Positions 51,563 through 60,541 are shown, counted from the first letter of the stretch. The stretch is 64,000 nt of DNA from Acidithiobacillus concretivorus (GCF_018853445.1 NZ_JABELD010000017.1:1-64000); one strand, 5' to 3'. Notes: generated by a model not told the origin, from the sequence alone. Translations and numbers: made by a program.

Positions 51563-52507
51563 ATGGCCTATTATAGAAAACGCCGCAGATACCGAGGTTC
51601 CAGCGGAAGCCCACTACTAAACATCGCCACCATGACTGACCCTGCTTGGAACGGCCCGGCTATCCTCGCAGGCTTCATCCTGTTTTCATCTTGGCTGATT
51701 CTGCCAGCTATTTTTCAGATCAATCCCATCCTGAAGATACTGACGCCACTTTTTGAGATACTCGGCAGTATTTTGGCGCTGATTTTCGGATTCATGGCGT
51801 TCATATTGTTTCTCACCCGTGATTCAGTGCCCGAGGTACCATCCACAACGTACAAGCCTGCATATCAGCCACCAAAGCCCACTCAAAAATTCCAGAATAT
51901 TAACCCATCAAATTACACCAACCCCGATCCTAAGCAGATCAATGGATGGTCCTTGTCGTTACTTAAAGATCTCGAATGGAAACGGTTTGAGGATCTTTGT
52001 AATGAATATCACCGTGAATGCGGCCTGAAAAGTACCACCACAGGGCTTGGTGCCGATGGCGGTGTAGATATTCGCTTGTTCCATCGGGAATCAGGCGCAT
52101 TAATCGCTGTTACCCAGTGCAAAGCATGGCCAGATAAATCTATAGGGATTGCGCTTGTTCGACAGCTTTTGGGTACGATGACTCATGAAAAAGCGCCGTT
52201 CGGGACTTTTATCACCAATGGCACATTCACCAAAGCCGCCGAGGATCTCGCCAAGGAAGACCATATTATTCTTGTTGATGGAAAACGCTTCATCGAACTG
52301 ATTGAACAATTGCCTACTCTGTCGCAGGCGCGATTGCTGGCATTTGCAACAGAAGGAGACCACACCACGCCAACTTGTCCACATTGCGGTATCAAAATGG
52401 TGCTAAGAACCAGTAGAACAACGGGGAAAAAATTCTGGGGCTGCAAAAATTACACAAAATATCCACCCTGCAAACAAATATTGCAGGTGAGAAAAGGAAC
52501 GAACTGA
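51563..52507 (+). CDS. Membrane-anchored Mrr-type restriction endonuclease with zinc ribbon
   Basis: A 314-residue protein with three parts. Two membrane helices lie at about 30-54 and 60-84. The Mrr-like nuclease spans about 130-235 with G-A-D-G-G-V-D-I (Asp165/Asp169) and Q-C-K (Gln185/Lys187), the D-(E/Q)xK site. A C-terminal topoisomerase-type zinc ribbon has C-P-H-C (272-275), C294 and C303. Such proteins are type IV-like restriction enzymes. The start at 51563 begins with a basic stretch, as expected before a membrane helix. The ribosome binding site is weak. It lies alone on the plus strand. Confidence 0.82.
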   Translation: MAYYRKRRRYRGSSGSPLLNIATMTDPAWNGPAILAGFILFSSWLILPAIFQINPILKILTPLFEILGSILALIFGFMAFILFLTRDSVPEVPSTTYKPAYQPPKPTQKFQNINPSNYTNPDPKQINGWSLSLLKDLEWKRFEDLCNEYHRECGLKSTTTGLGADGGVDIRLFHRESGALIAVTQCKAWPDKSIGIALVRQLLGTMTHEKAPFGTFITNGTFTKAAEDLAKEDHIILVDGKRFIELIEQLPTLSQARLLAFATEGDHTTPTCPHCGIKMVLRTSRTTGKKFWGCKNYTKYPPCKQILQVRKGTN

Positions 52508-52642
52508 ATATCCCCAAAATGGCAGAAAGCCAATCTACTTCTGCCGAGGCATTAAACATGTGTCGAGCGTGCAGAACAACCGAAGGCTCAAGGTTACCGG
52601 GGGATGTATCCAACGCAATGGCAGCCATCCCCTCTCCGTCTC

Positions 52643-52935
52643 TCAGAATGCCAACAAAATCATAATCGTAAAACCACCAAAGTGCGGGCGAAAATTTAGC
52701 ATGTATTTGCGGCCATAGAACAAATGGGCGGCAATCGCATTCGGACCATCGGCCAAGTACGCGTAGGCTTTGCGATGACCATGATGGTCGTGACCTACAA
52801 CATAAAAACCCCTGACCTTTCTCGAAAAGGGAGCGATCAGGGCCGGAGCCTGCCCGAAATGCGGAAATGATGGAAATATGGTCTTAAAAAAACGCAGCTC
52901 ACAACAGCCGTAAGAAGATATTCAGCAGATTGATT
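52643..52935 (-). pseudogene. Gene remnant without start codon
   Basis: About 95 open codons ending at 52643 with convincing protein composition (F-Y-V-V-G-H-D-H-H-G-H-R-K-A-Y-A-Y-L, then L-F-Y-G-R-K-Y-M-L-N-F-R-P-H-F). No ATG, GTG or TTG with a ribosome binding site is available before an in-frame stop near 52935. It looks like a truncated gene. No family is recognised. Confidence 0.3.
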
Positions 52936-53054
52936 TGAGGCTAACATTCACCCTGGAACCCCGTTTTCATAGGACACAGCGTAACCATTCAGAGCGCTTT
53001 TCGTGGTAGCTGTTTTTTCCTTTAGATATGGCCCCATGAGCAAAAGTGTTTCGC

Positions 53055-53273
53055 TCAGACATCGGCGGTTCCGGTTGATAGCTGGGCCTCGGCATCGGCT
53101 TCGCGGAGTTCTTGGGCGGAAATGCGGACGCATTGCCCATCCCGAACCATCACAATGCCGGTATTGGTTTGTATGGCGATCTGTCTGGCCAGTTGGGCAG
53201 CTCGGCGCATGGCTGCCATGGAAGCACGCAAATCGGGATTGCGGGCCTGATCAATATTTTCAGCGGTATTCAT
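53055..53273 (-). CDS. Small helical protein overlapping the hsdR stump (72 aa)
   Basis: A 72-residue protein, helical in the first half (L-R-A-S-M-A-A-M-R-R-A-A-Q-L-A-R) with a beta hairpin (G-I-V-M-V-R-D-G-Q-C-V-R-I) typical of small antitoxin-like or regulator proteins. Its ATG lies inside the end of the hsdR fragment and overlaps it by 14 bases. This suggests translational coupling. No family can be named. Confidence 0.55.
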   Translation of the reverse strand: MNTAENIDQARNPDLRASMAAMRRAAQLARQIAIQTNTGIVMVRDGQCVRISAQELREADAEAQLSTGTADV

Positions 53274-53460
53274 GAGGGGTCACCATCGTCTCCAACAATC
53301 GGGCAAATTCACTGTCATTGAGGGAAACATGATTCAGAGCTTCAAAATGATGGCGGAAGTTGGCTTCCAGTGCGGCCCGATCATGAATATCCGGACGATA
53401 GCTGTACTTCAAATCGCCCAGTTTCTGGATGAGGGCTTCTTCGATTTCTTGTTCGGTCAT
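53260..53460 (-). CDS. N-terminal stump of a type I restriction HsdR subunit (66 aa)
   Basis: The 66 residues match the first part of many type I R subunits: E-I-E-E-A-L-I-Q-K-L, L-K-Y-S-Y-R-P-D-I, D-R-A-A-L-E-A-N-F, and E-F-A-R-L-L-E. Full HsdR has about 1000 residues, so the nuclease and motor domains are missing. The frame ends cleanly, overlapping the next small ORF. Either this is a truncated pseudogene, or the conserved N-terminal piece has been kept as a small stand-alone protein, as its intact frame hints. Confidence 0.6.
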   Translation of the reverse strand: MTEQEIEEALIQKLGDLKYSYRPDIHDRAALEANFRHHFEALNHVSLNDSEFARLLETMVTPHEYR

Positions 53461-53548
53461 GTTGCGGGATGCGGCTTCCTGTAAACACTCCCGCCCATGG
53501 TGCGAGGTTCAGGGGCTTTCGTCAATTTTTGCAGGGAATAGAAGTGGT

Positions 53549-53821
53549 TCAGAGGGAGGGTTTGTGCCGGGATGGACCATCTTCATCGAAGGTGCCGCCG
53601 TTACCCAAAGCTATGGCCCAGATTAAAGCGGCGATCCAGCCCAGTACCGTCCATCCCAGAAAGAGGTCCAAGAGCGTGATGGCACTTAGGTAGGGACTTC
53701 CCATGGTCCAGGCCAGAAAGATTGGAAGCGCATAGACCAGTGCCGCGATTACAAAGGCCGCTATCAGCAAAAACAGAAAACCCGCGCGACTATCCATCAT
53801 CCAGTGCATCATAAGCGGCAT
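53549..53821 (-). CDS. Superinfection-immunity-like membrane protein (90 aa)
   Basis: A 90-residue protein with two membrane helices: one at about 14-38 (F-L-F-L-L-I-A-A-F-V-I-A-A-L), and one at about 49-72, where L-F-L-G-W-T-V-L-G-W-I-A-A-L-I-W matches the N-L-F-L-G-W-T-x-x-G-W core of the Imm_superinfect family, named after T4 Imm. T4 Imm blocks DNA entry of superinfecting phage, but many bacterial members are general membrane proteins. It stands alone, upstream of the hsdR stump on the same strand. Confidence 0.75.
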   Translation of the reverse strand: MPLMMHWMMDSRAGFLFLLIAAFVIAALVYALPIFLAWTMGSPYLSAITLLDLFLGWTVLGWIAALIWAIALGNGGTFDEDGPSRHKPSL

Positions 53822-54034
53822 CCTTTTTTTCTATGGGCAGGAGAACACAATCAATCCTGCAAAAGCAGCAGAAGTTTTTCCTTACTGGTGATCTTACAAA
53901 TCTGAGACGCAGGCGTAAATAAGCTTTTACTGTTATCTCGATTCAGGCCGCATGACCGGATGGATTTGCCGCAGATATGGAAAAGGCTCATCAGGTTGTG
54001 ACAGGATGCATTTTTTGCATTGAGGTTGGGATAC

Positions 54035-54595
54035 ATGCTGCGGACCTTCTTCACCAGCGATAGTCATTTCGGGCATGCCAACATTATTCGTTATTGCCAG
54101 CGGCCTTTTGCAGATGCAGATAAGATGGATCGCGCCATGGTCGATATCTGGAACAGCGTGGTGGACCCTCGGGATACCGTCTATCACCTGGGCGATTTTT
54201 CCATGCTCAAGCCAGACCAGATCGCGCTACTCCTCAAAAAGCTGAATGGCACCAAACACCTGATTCGCGGAAACCACGATCCTGTCCATTCCAATCAGAT
54301 CAAGGGGTGGTCCAGCGTACAGGAAATGACCAAGATTCATGTAGAGGGAAAGAGCCTTTTTCTGTGCCATTATCCGATGCGGGAATGGCCGGGCATGTGG
54401 AATGGCACGATTCATTTATACGGTCACGTGCATGGCAACTTCCCACCGCAACCGGGTTCTATGGGAGTCAGTGCAGATGTTTGGGGTGGCAGGCCCGTGC
54501 AAATTGCCGATATTTGTGATGCGCTGGAACCCTTTGATCCGGAAGTCGCCAAGAGGCATCGTGCAGAAGTTTTGCGATTGCGGAAATGGGAGTAA
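54035..54595 (+). CDS. Metallophosphoesterase (calcineurin-like), short type
   Basis: A 186-residue phosphoesterase. Metal-binding motifs are in order: S-D-S-H-F-G-H (7-13), H-L-G-D-F-S, G-N-H-D, and C-H-Y-P with G-H-V-H-G. This is the small class often encoded in phages and islands; substrates are unknown but include cyclic nucleotides or phosphorylated nucleic acid ends. ATG 54035 is chosen over an earlier start. It is one of three metallophosphoesterase genes within 4 kb. Confidence 0.85.
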   Translation: MLRTFFTSDSHFGHANIIRYCQRPFADADKMDRAMVDIWNSVVDPRDTVYHLGDFSMLKPDQIALLLKKLNGTKHLIRGNHDPVHSNQIKGWSSVQEMTKIHVEGKSLFLCHYPMREWPGMWNGTIHLYGHVHGNFPPQPGSMGVSADVWGGRPVQIADICDALEPFDPEVAKRHRAEVLRLRKWE

Positions 54596-55032
54596 ATTTT
54601 TGATCTGAGGCGTCTAACCCATTCTGGTTATACCGCTTACTATAAATAGATATATTAATAGATAGATACGGGTGCACCAAATAGGTGCCGGTCGGAAGAG
54701 CCAGCTACACCGAATTGGTGTATCCTGATTTCCATACGCAACAAGGCGTACTGTTCTTCTTCCGAGAAGGATGAACTTTCGGGTCAGCATTGAACGGCAC
54801 TGTTTGCTGGACTTTTTTCATGGATTAAGCATTTCCCCCAAAAGCTCCAATTTTTTGCACTCTGAAAAATCATGTTCACTGTACGCTCTTCTCCAAGAGG
54901 AAAATGCCCATTCAATATTTTTTTCGTGAAACATGAAAACACAAATCTGATGAAATAGCCCAGTGTGTCGTTAGGTCCTATTTTGAGGAATATCACCTGT
55001 TTAATAATGGCAGTTTTTTTTGATACATAATG
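54596..55032. other. Intergenic region with two stem-loops, no firm gene
   Basis: About 440 bases between convergent phosphoesterase genes. It holds the paired inverted repeats at 54674-54721. A minus-strand frame of about 70 codons (54784-54996) starts at a GTG without a ribosome binding site and is doubtful. Confidence 0.4.
54674..54721. repeat. Two similar short inverted repeats (CACC-N5-GGTG)
   Basis: GCACC-AAATA-GGTGC at 54674-54688 and ACACC-GAATT-GGTGT at 54707-54721. Each has a five-base stem and five-base loop, and both share the CACC-N5-GGTG core. They are not followed by a T-run, so a classic terminator is unlikely. They may be protein-binding sites or RNA hairpins. Confidence 0.4.
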
Positions 55033-55809
55033 TCAGGGATAAGTTTCAACCTCCGCAATCCGATATATACGTTCATTCCCTTCATCAGGATATCCCCATG
55101 GATTGCAGATCACCCGGGTTTTGCCGATGCGGTAATCCATCGGATCATGTACATGGCCGTGAATCCAGAGTTCGGGCTGCCAGCGCTGAATGCGCTGCTC
55201 TTGATCGGAGCAGAAGCCTCCCGAAATGGGGCTTCCGGCAAATCGGGGATGTTGGCTTCGGTAGCTGGGTGCATGATGGGTTATGACAACCGTCGGTCCT
55301 TGATGTGGATTTTGGGTGAATTGCTCATCCATCCAGACAATACTGTCCCGATGCACCTTGAGGATGGCTTCTGGCGTGATACTACCGGAAATGCCGGTTT
55401 GTAGTGCTTGCCCATCATAAATCACCTCGAAGTCGGACATCATGCGCTGGCAACTGTGCTTCTGTTTCCCCTCAGCGAAATCCGTCCAGAGAGTCGCCCC
55501 CAAAAAGCGTACTGCGCCCAAAAGGATCGATTCGTTTTCCAGCAGAAAGGCTTGGCGGTCATGGGCAATCGCCTCGCGGTACTTCTGCCGGTCATCGGGG
55601 AAGATTCCGTCGTAATATTCGTGGTTACCCAGCACAAAGATGACGGGACCATCGTAGATTCTCCGCAGTTTACGCAGAAACTCTGTGTAATACTCCGGCA
55701 TCGTGTCCACGTCGCCCGCCAAAACCAGCACATCGACGGTCGATAGCCCCGTCATGGTGATGGAGGCATCCAACTCCAGGTGAAGATCAGAAGCATAGGC
55801 GATACGCAT
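55033..55809 (-). CDS. Metallophosphoesterase (calcineurin-like)
   Basis: A 258-residue enzyme with S-D-L-H-L-E (8-13), A-G-D-V-D, G-N-H-E-Y-Y, T-H-H-A-P-S and G-H-V-H-D, the complete dinuclear metal site set. The C-terminus (I-C-N-P-W-G-Y-P-D-E-G) is similar to the orphan fragment at 58113-58250, so these were once paralogues. The start at 55809 begins M-R-I-A-Y-A-S-D, as usual for the family. It is the last gene of a leftward series running from 59823. Confidence 0.88.
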   Translation of the reverse strand: MRIAYASDLHLELDASITMTGLSTVDVLVLAGDVDTMPEYYTEFLRKLRRIYDGPVIFVLGNHEYYDGIFPDDRQKYREAIAHDRQAFLLENESILLGAVRFLGATLWTDFAEGKQKHSCQRMMSDFEVIYDGQALQTGISGSITPEAILKVHRDSIVWMDEQFTQNPHQGPTVVITHHAPSYRSQHPRFAGSPISGGFCSDQEQRIQRWQPELWIHGHVHDPMDYRIGKTRVICNPWGYPDEGNERIYRIAEVETYP

Positions 55810-55864
55810 AACCGGTTTCCTTTTGTAGAGGGCTCATCTTAAAAAGCATCGTCATGGCTGAAAG

Positions 55865-57193
55865 CTAACGGTACAAGGCATCCACATCCACGCCCAGGTC
55901 CGCCCCCAGCGCTACATCCCGCAGAATCTCCGCCCACCAGGGCAATGACGCCGCACTTTGCCGGAGAATGACCCCTTTTTCTATTTCCAGCATTAAGGGC
56001 GGCCGATAGTCGGTCGGCATCGGGTCCGCCGTGCTGCGGTTATCATAAATCCGCAGGCGACGCGCAAGATGTGCCACCAGCGCGGTATGGGTGAAACCAG
56101 CAAACAGGTTGCGTTGAATCTGGGTCACGGGAATATCCTGCCGATCACTGTTCCGGGCACGGAATTGCACCCGCTGGGCCAGCGTATCCAGATCATGTAC
56201 TCCCACATAATCCAGATCGATGACCGCCCCTGCCCGAACGCTTTCCAGCACCTGATCAAACCGGCCGGCAAGGAAGAAGGTGGTTTCCACCAGCAGATTC
56301 TGGCGGGAATCCATACCCCGTCGCCAGTCCGCATTGGATAGCAGATAGGCCACCTGCAATTCCGGCAGTGGTTCATTGGCGGCTGGAATCAGACCCATGG
56401 CCGCTTCTGCGGCATCCCTATCGGGCAACCAGCGATGAATGGCCGCACGGGCAATCGTGACCAGATGGGCATGCTCTTTCGGGAGCTGTGGCAGATAGCG
56501 ATCCACATCGACCCAGGCGTTTTCCGCTATACCCAATTCGTGGCGCAACGGTTCAGAAAGAAGGGTTTTACCGGAACCGACACTGCCAGCCAGATAATGC
56601 AGCACCTGCGCTCCGGTGTCGGCATGATGACAGTGCTTTCGCGCTTCTGCCAATTCTTCCGCATAATGTGCCCGTCGGATAGCCACATAACGCCGATAGG
56701 TGGACGCCTCCTGTTCCGGATCAGCGCTCGACCGACCTGCGGTAGAAGAGCCTTCAGTTGGACATCCTTTTTGTTGAGATGGGGATTCCTGCAACTTTTG
56801 GAAGGCAGCGGGCGTAAGTCCGTCCTTGGCATGTTCCGGGCAGGCTACATACCAGTAACCGCCACGGACCAATAAGGTGCCCGGCAAACCGCAGTGCTCA
56901 CAGATCCGGCGGGAGCGATTCTCATATTCCTCGACGATCTGAAACAGGGCATGTTTCTGCCGGTCCGTCAGCACGCCGTCATAGCTATAATAATAACGCA
57001 TTGTCCCGAATTTCTGTTTGACTTCATGGACGTGAATACGGATGCCATGCTCCTCGGCGTAGGTTTCCAGCGTCTGTGACAAGGTACAAAGCAATGGATA
57101 CCAGCCGTCTTCGCACCAGAAATGATTTTCCCGATAGCGGCTGTACAGTGCGGGATAATCCCGCCGCAAGGCCTGTTCCAAGGCGATATCCAT
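55865..57193 (-). CDS. P-loop kinase-like protein with N-terminal zinc-knuckle domain
   Basis: A 442-residue protein with two parts. Residues 1-140 resemble a phage-type domain with V-K-Q-K-F-G-T-M-R-Y-Y, then I-C-E-H-C-G and later A-C-P-E-H (zinc site). Residues about 205-442 are a P-loop NTPase with L-A-G-S-V-G-S-G-K-T-L-L-S and V-D-V-D-R-Y-L, similar in layout to zeta-toxin/UDP-sugar or polynucleotide kinases. ATG 57193 is chosen because GGGGAGAAAG precedes it. It is 23 bases after a PPP-type phosphatase gene, so kinase and phosphatase may act on the same substrate (inference). Confidence 0.7.
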   Translation of the reverse strand: MDIALEQALRRDYPALYSRYRENHFWCEDGWYPLLCTLSQTLETYAEEHGIRIHVHEVKQKFGTMRYYYSYDGVLTDRQKHALFQIVEEYENRSRRICEHCGLPGTLLVRGGYWYVACPEHAKDGLTPAAFQKLQESPSQQKGCPTEGSSTAGRSSADPEQEASTYRRYVAIRRAHYAEELAEARKHCHHADTGAQVLHYLAGSVGSGKTLLSEPLRHELGIAENAWVDVDRYLPQLPKEHAHLVTIARAAIHRWLPDRDAAEAAMGLIPAANEPLPELQVAYLLSNADWRRGMDSRQNLLVETTFFLAGRFDQVLESVRAGAVIDLDYVGVHDLDTLAQRVQFRARNSDRQDIPVTQIQRNLFAGFTHTALVAHLARRLRIYDNRSTADPMPTDYRPPLMLEIEKGVILRQSAASLPWWAEILRDVALGADLGVDVDALYR

Positions 57194-57216
57194 GTGTGCT
57201 TTCTCCCCTTGTTTTT

Positions 57217-58116
57217 TTAGAGTGCGGGCGCATTTCCCAGCGCCACGCACACTATTTCTGTGGCTGTGGCCATCCAGCCCTGCTGTTCCTGATGGCAAAA
57301 CAGGGTTAAACCCTGATTGAGATATTTTTCGGGCTGGTCCAGATGGGCGGCCCCCGTATCCAGAAACACATGTCCGGCGACCTGCAATAAACGGCCTTCC
57401 CGGGGTGGCGTGATGGTATGGCCTACATAAGTTCGGGATAGCGCGGCCGGAATGATGGGGATTTCATGGGACAGGGCATAACGCAAACTCCGTCCCCACA
57501 ATAAATGATCTTCCCAAGTCCCCGTTGCGTCATAACCGATGACCGGATGCGCCTCCTGCCAACGGGGATGGGTGTTATCTGCGAGATCAGTATCATTCCA
57601 GCACACCGCCATCGTATTCTCCCGTTCTGCGACCAGATCGGCGTGCAGCACCTGAAAACGACCTGCCGGTGTCGTATTCTCTGCATCAACAATACGGACC
57701 AATGGCACCCGTGCGAGGACTGATCGCCACTGTTCAAAGCATTCTTCCTCGCTGCGATACAGACGCAGCCAATCCCATCCGCCGTTTTGGTTGAAAAGAT
57801 CGGCGTAGGCTGCCGTCCGTTGGGATTCGGCCCGCTCCATCTCCCGCAAATGACCCATATTCAAGGTCGCCAGCAGCATAGCGTCGTGATTGCCCAGCAC
57901 CGGATAAAACCATGGCGCATCCAATAGATCCAGTGCTGCGGCACTGTTTGGACCCCGATCCACCAGATCGCCCACGCTGAACAGGCGATCCGTATCGACA
58001 ACAAAGCCTACCTGATCCATGAGCTGGTAGAGAACATCGGGATGACCATGCAAATCCCCGACGATAAAGTCCCGGCCCTGTAGATTGGCTGGGTGCATGA
58101 TGACACGCGGGTTCAT
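57217..58116 (-). CDS. PPP-type serine/threonine phosphatase-like metallophosphoesterase
   Basis: A 299-residue enzyme with the phosphoprotein phosphatase signature G-D-L-H-G (21-25), G-D-L-V-D-R-G (48-54), G-N-H-D-A-M and, later, a Y-V-G-H-T motif. It resembles PrpA/bis(5'-nucleosyl)-tetraphosphatase relatives. The start overlaps the stop of a preceding gene fragment. It lies upstream of the kinase-like gene in the same operon. The substrate is unknown: protein phosphate, dinucleotides and RNA ends are all possible. Confidence 0.85.
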   Translation of the reverse strand: MNPRVIMHPANLQGRDFIVGDLHGHPDVLYQLMDQVGFVVDTDRLFSVGDLVDRGPNSAAALDLLDAPWFYPVLGNHDAMLLATLNMGHLREMERAESQRTAAYADLFNQNGGWDWLRLYRSEEECFEQWRSVLARVPLVRIVDAENTTPAGRFQVLHADLVAERENTMAVCWNDTDLADNTHPRWQEAHPVIGYDATGTWEDHLLWGRSLRYALSHEIPIIPAALSRTYVGHTITPPREGRLLQVAGHVFLDTGAAHLDQPEKYLNQGLTLFCHQEQQGWMATATEIVCVALGNAPAL

Positions 58117-58250
58117 GAATTTTTCTCCTCCAGTTCAATCACCTGATCCAGCTGTACGCCAGTCCCTTCTCTCGGGTAGCCGAAGGCATTGGACAAAATG
58201 CGCACCGCGCCAATGGAGTAATCCACGGCATGGTGGGTATGTCCATGCAT
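58113..58250 (-). pseudogene. C-terminal fragment of a third metallophosphoesterase
   Basis: 45 codons beginning H-G-H-T-H-H-A-V-D-Y and continuing L-S-N-A-F-G-Y-P-R-E-G, the last metal motif and tail of a phosphoesterase like the one at 55033-55809. An in-frame TAG lies just before its ATG, and the sequence further upstream is unrelated. The end overlaps the PPP-type gene start. It is a remnant of a lost gene. Confidence 0.65.
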
Positions 58251-58293
58251 CTACGGCCCGACATCCTGATCACCGCAGCGTGCCATATTTTCT

Positions 58294-59823
58294 TCAATGG
58301 AAGTAACGCGATGCTGTCCCGTTATCCATCTGTGCTCTGGCCTCCAGTTGCAGCAAAGAACGTGTGGTGACGCCCAATTGCCGTAGTGAACCGGGATTGC
58401 GCCGAAACTGCCGCCGCAAGCCCTCGACAATCTCTGGTGGCAATGCAGGCAATGCCCAGGATTCCGTGCCCAGATCCCGCGCAATATCCTGGAGGGTGTT
58501 CGTAAAAATACGATCAAAGTCCCGGCTTTCGGGTTCACCCACGCGAATGATGGTAAAACGCGCGCGCAGGGGTTTGGGCAGATCACGCAGGTCATTGGCC
58601 GTGGCCACCCAGTTGACGGCCGAATAATCCACCGGTCCCAACAAATACTCATCGGTGACGCAGCGGGCGGTGGTCGGTTCCAGCATGGTCAGCAGGGTTT
58701 CCCATAGGCGGCCATTGTGTTTGCTGGTACCGACTTTTTCGATTTCATCCAGACAGACCAACGGATTGGCCTGACGGTTTTCGCGCATGAATTCGACCAG
58801 ATAACCTGCCCGTGCGGCACTCCACCCTCGTGCCGTGCCTTTGAGCATCATGTTATCGTTCATCCCTGCCATCATCAAAAAGGCCGTGGGCAATCCCAGT
58901 GTCTTCCCCAGACTTTGCACAAAGCGGCTTTTGCCGAGTCCAGGATTGCCGACCAACAAGAGGGGGCGGAATTTCAATACCGGATGCCCCGTCACATGAT
59001 GCAGTGCCCATTCATTTTCGAGCTTGTCTATGGCCGGCACCATCCAGGGATATTCCTGGCGCAAACCTTCCGCCCAGGAAGGGCTATCCGGCCAGGTCTG
59101 CAAGGGCAGCGGGCCAAGCAAGGTTTTGAAACGGGACAATGCTTGATTTTCCTTGGCATCATTTCCGGGGGTAATGCTACCCAGTATTTGCCGACTGTAT
59201 TCTGGAATCGGTTCATTCTGGGTCAATAACCGCTCTGCCTGCCATTGCAGACCAATCAATGACAGATCATCACAAGAGGCCGCCTGCATGCAGTCCAACA
59301 CTTCTTTCGCCAAGGCCGCGTCCTGTAGGGCAATAGCCGCTCTTAAACCCAATTCAAAAGCCACCGAAGACAGCTTCTCGAAGCGCCGATTCTGGTTCTT
59401 CCAGAGGAAATCCCCACGTTCCTCTTCGCTCTGCCATTTCCGGAACGCTTGTAACCAGCGGGGATCGTAGGCGGTCTGGCCCAAAGCAATATGGAACTGC
59501 AACAGCAGCATCTGACCCATCAAAGACCCCCACTCTGCCCCGATCATCAACCACTGTTCGGCAACCTGCACGTCATTGGGCAGGCGGTCATCGTCTGACA
59601 GATAGCAACGTCCGATATCCACCAAGCCTTCGCGCAGGCTCAGTTCGACGGGCGTTTTTGGATCACGCGCGGACATCGAGTCGAAATCCTTGTCCAGCAG
59701 GTTTTGTTCAATGCCATTCCAGATGGACAGAAAAACCTCTGAACGCTTTTTACCAGCGGCTTTTACGTCCTGTTTGAGTTTTTCACCAAGTGCGAGGAGT
59801 TGATCTTTGTAGGGTGTGGTCAT
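58294..59823 (-). CDS. AAA+ ATPase (Lon-like ATPase module)
   Basis: A 509-residue protein. Residues 1-215 are helical. The AAA+ module follows with Walker A V-G-N-P-G-L-G-K-S (about 292-300), Walker B L-V-C-L-D-E-I-E-K (about 345-353), sensor 1 V-A-T-A-N-D (about 407-412) and an arginine finger region R-A-R-F-T-I-I-R. The ATPase part is closest in style to Lon, but no protease domain is present. It is the first gene of the leftward phosphoesterase/kinase series. Role unknown; remodelling of a partner protein is expected. Confidence 0.8.
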   Translation of the reverse strand: MTTPYKDQLLALGEKLKQDVKAAGKKRSEVFLSIWNGIEQNLLDKDFDSMSARDPKTPVELSLREGLVDIGRCYLSDDDRLPNDVQVAEQWLMIGAEWGSLMGQMLLLQFHIALGQTAYDPRWLQAFRKWQSEEERGDFLWKNQNRRFEKLSSVAFELGLRAAIALQDAALAKEVLDCMQAASCDDLSLIGLQWQAERLLTQNEPIPEYSRQILGSITPGNDAKENQALSRFKTLLGPLPLQTWPDSPSWAEGLRQEYPWMVPAIDKLENEWALHHVTGHPVLKFRPLLLVGNPGLGKSRFVQSLGKTLGLPTAFLMMAGMNDNMMLKGTARGWSAARAGYLVEFMRENRQANPLVCLDEIEKVGTSKHNGRLWETLLTMLEPTTARCVTDEYLLGPVDYSAVNWVATANDLRDLPKPLRARFTIIRVGEPESRDFDRIFTNTLQDIARDLGTESWALPALPPEIVEGLRRQFRRNPGSLRQLGVTTRSLLQLEARAQMDNGTASRYFH

Positions 59824-60283
59824 GTCAGCCTCCTTTTTGTGGACAGACAGTAGTGCGTAGTATATCTAATAATACATATATGTCAAATGTCCTGTACTGT
59901 AACAACACGCAGTTTTTATTTTTTCGTTAGACGCACAATCCGCTCGAAAGCCCCTCCTCCTTCTTCCATCAATGCAGACAACTCTGACGAGATTTGTTGC
60001 GCCATGGTCTGGTCTGGACGATGAATTTCTGCAGGGAGGGGGTGCTGATGCTGTTTGGTCGGAAGCGAAGTGGTTAAAACTTTGTTAAACTTTTAACTGG
60101 GAACTGTCCGATTGGGCGACCCTGCAGTTCTTCGAACGAAGGGCTGGTTCAGACTGGAAGCGGTCGTTGGATGCTCAACGGTCTGGTCAACAAACCTCTT
60201 GGAACCGATCGCACAACAGGTGAATTAACTCACTGAATTTCCATATAATTATAACATCACGTCAAGCCAGCAGGAGAGATCAC
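59824..60283. other. Intergenic region with a possible gene remnant
   Basis: About 460 bases. On the minus strand 59916-60005 encodes 29 codons starting M-A-Q-Q-I-S-S-E-L-S-A-L-M-E-E, part of a slightly longer open frame without a ribosome binding site; this could be the 3' end of a lost gene. Elsewhere no gene is seen. The strong AGGAG before 60284 belongs to the zinc-repeat gene. Confidence 0.35.
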
Positions 60284-60541
60284 ATGTCAACAAAATGCAA
60301 ATATTGTAACTCAACCTCCTATGGTAGAGGATGTCCTTATAGTCCAACGAAAGTACATCAGCATAATGATGATGAAAAACGATGTGAACTCTGTGGTTCT
60401 ACATCACTTGGCAGCGGTTGTCCTTATAGTCCAACCAAAAAACACTATCATGGCAGTGGGGCGAACAAATGTAGGTGGTGCGGTAGCACATCCACAGGGA
60501 GCGGATGCCCATATAGCCCAACAAAGTTACACGAGAGATAA
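60284..60541 (+). CDS. Triple zinc-knuckle repeat protein (85 aa)
   Basis: An 85-residue protein made of three tandem repeats of about 29 residues, each with C-x2-C, S-T-S-x-G-x-G-C-P-Y-S-P-T-K and a histidine soon after. Each repeat offers three cysteines and one or more histidines for a zinc ion. AGGAG precedes ATG 60284. It ends seven bases before the GmrSD-type gene, so the two form an operon. It may bind nucleic acid or the restriction enzyme; this is inferred from coupling only. No named family is known to me. Confidence 0.75.
   Translation: MSTKCKYCNSTSYGRGCPYSPTKVHQHNDDEKRCELCGSTSLGSGCPYSPTKKHYHGSGANKCRWCGSTSTGSGCPYSPTKLHER

Noticed and set aside
54784-54996. Minus-strand frame of about 70 codons
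   Set aside because: It starts at a GTG with no ribosome binding site and has no recognisable domain or partner; left as doubtful.
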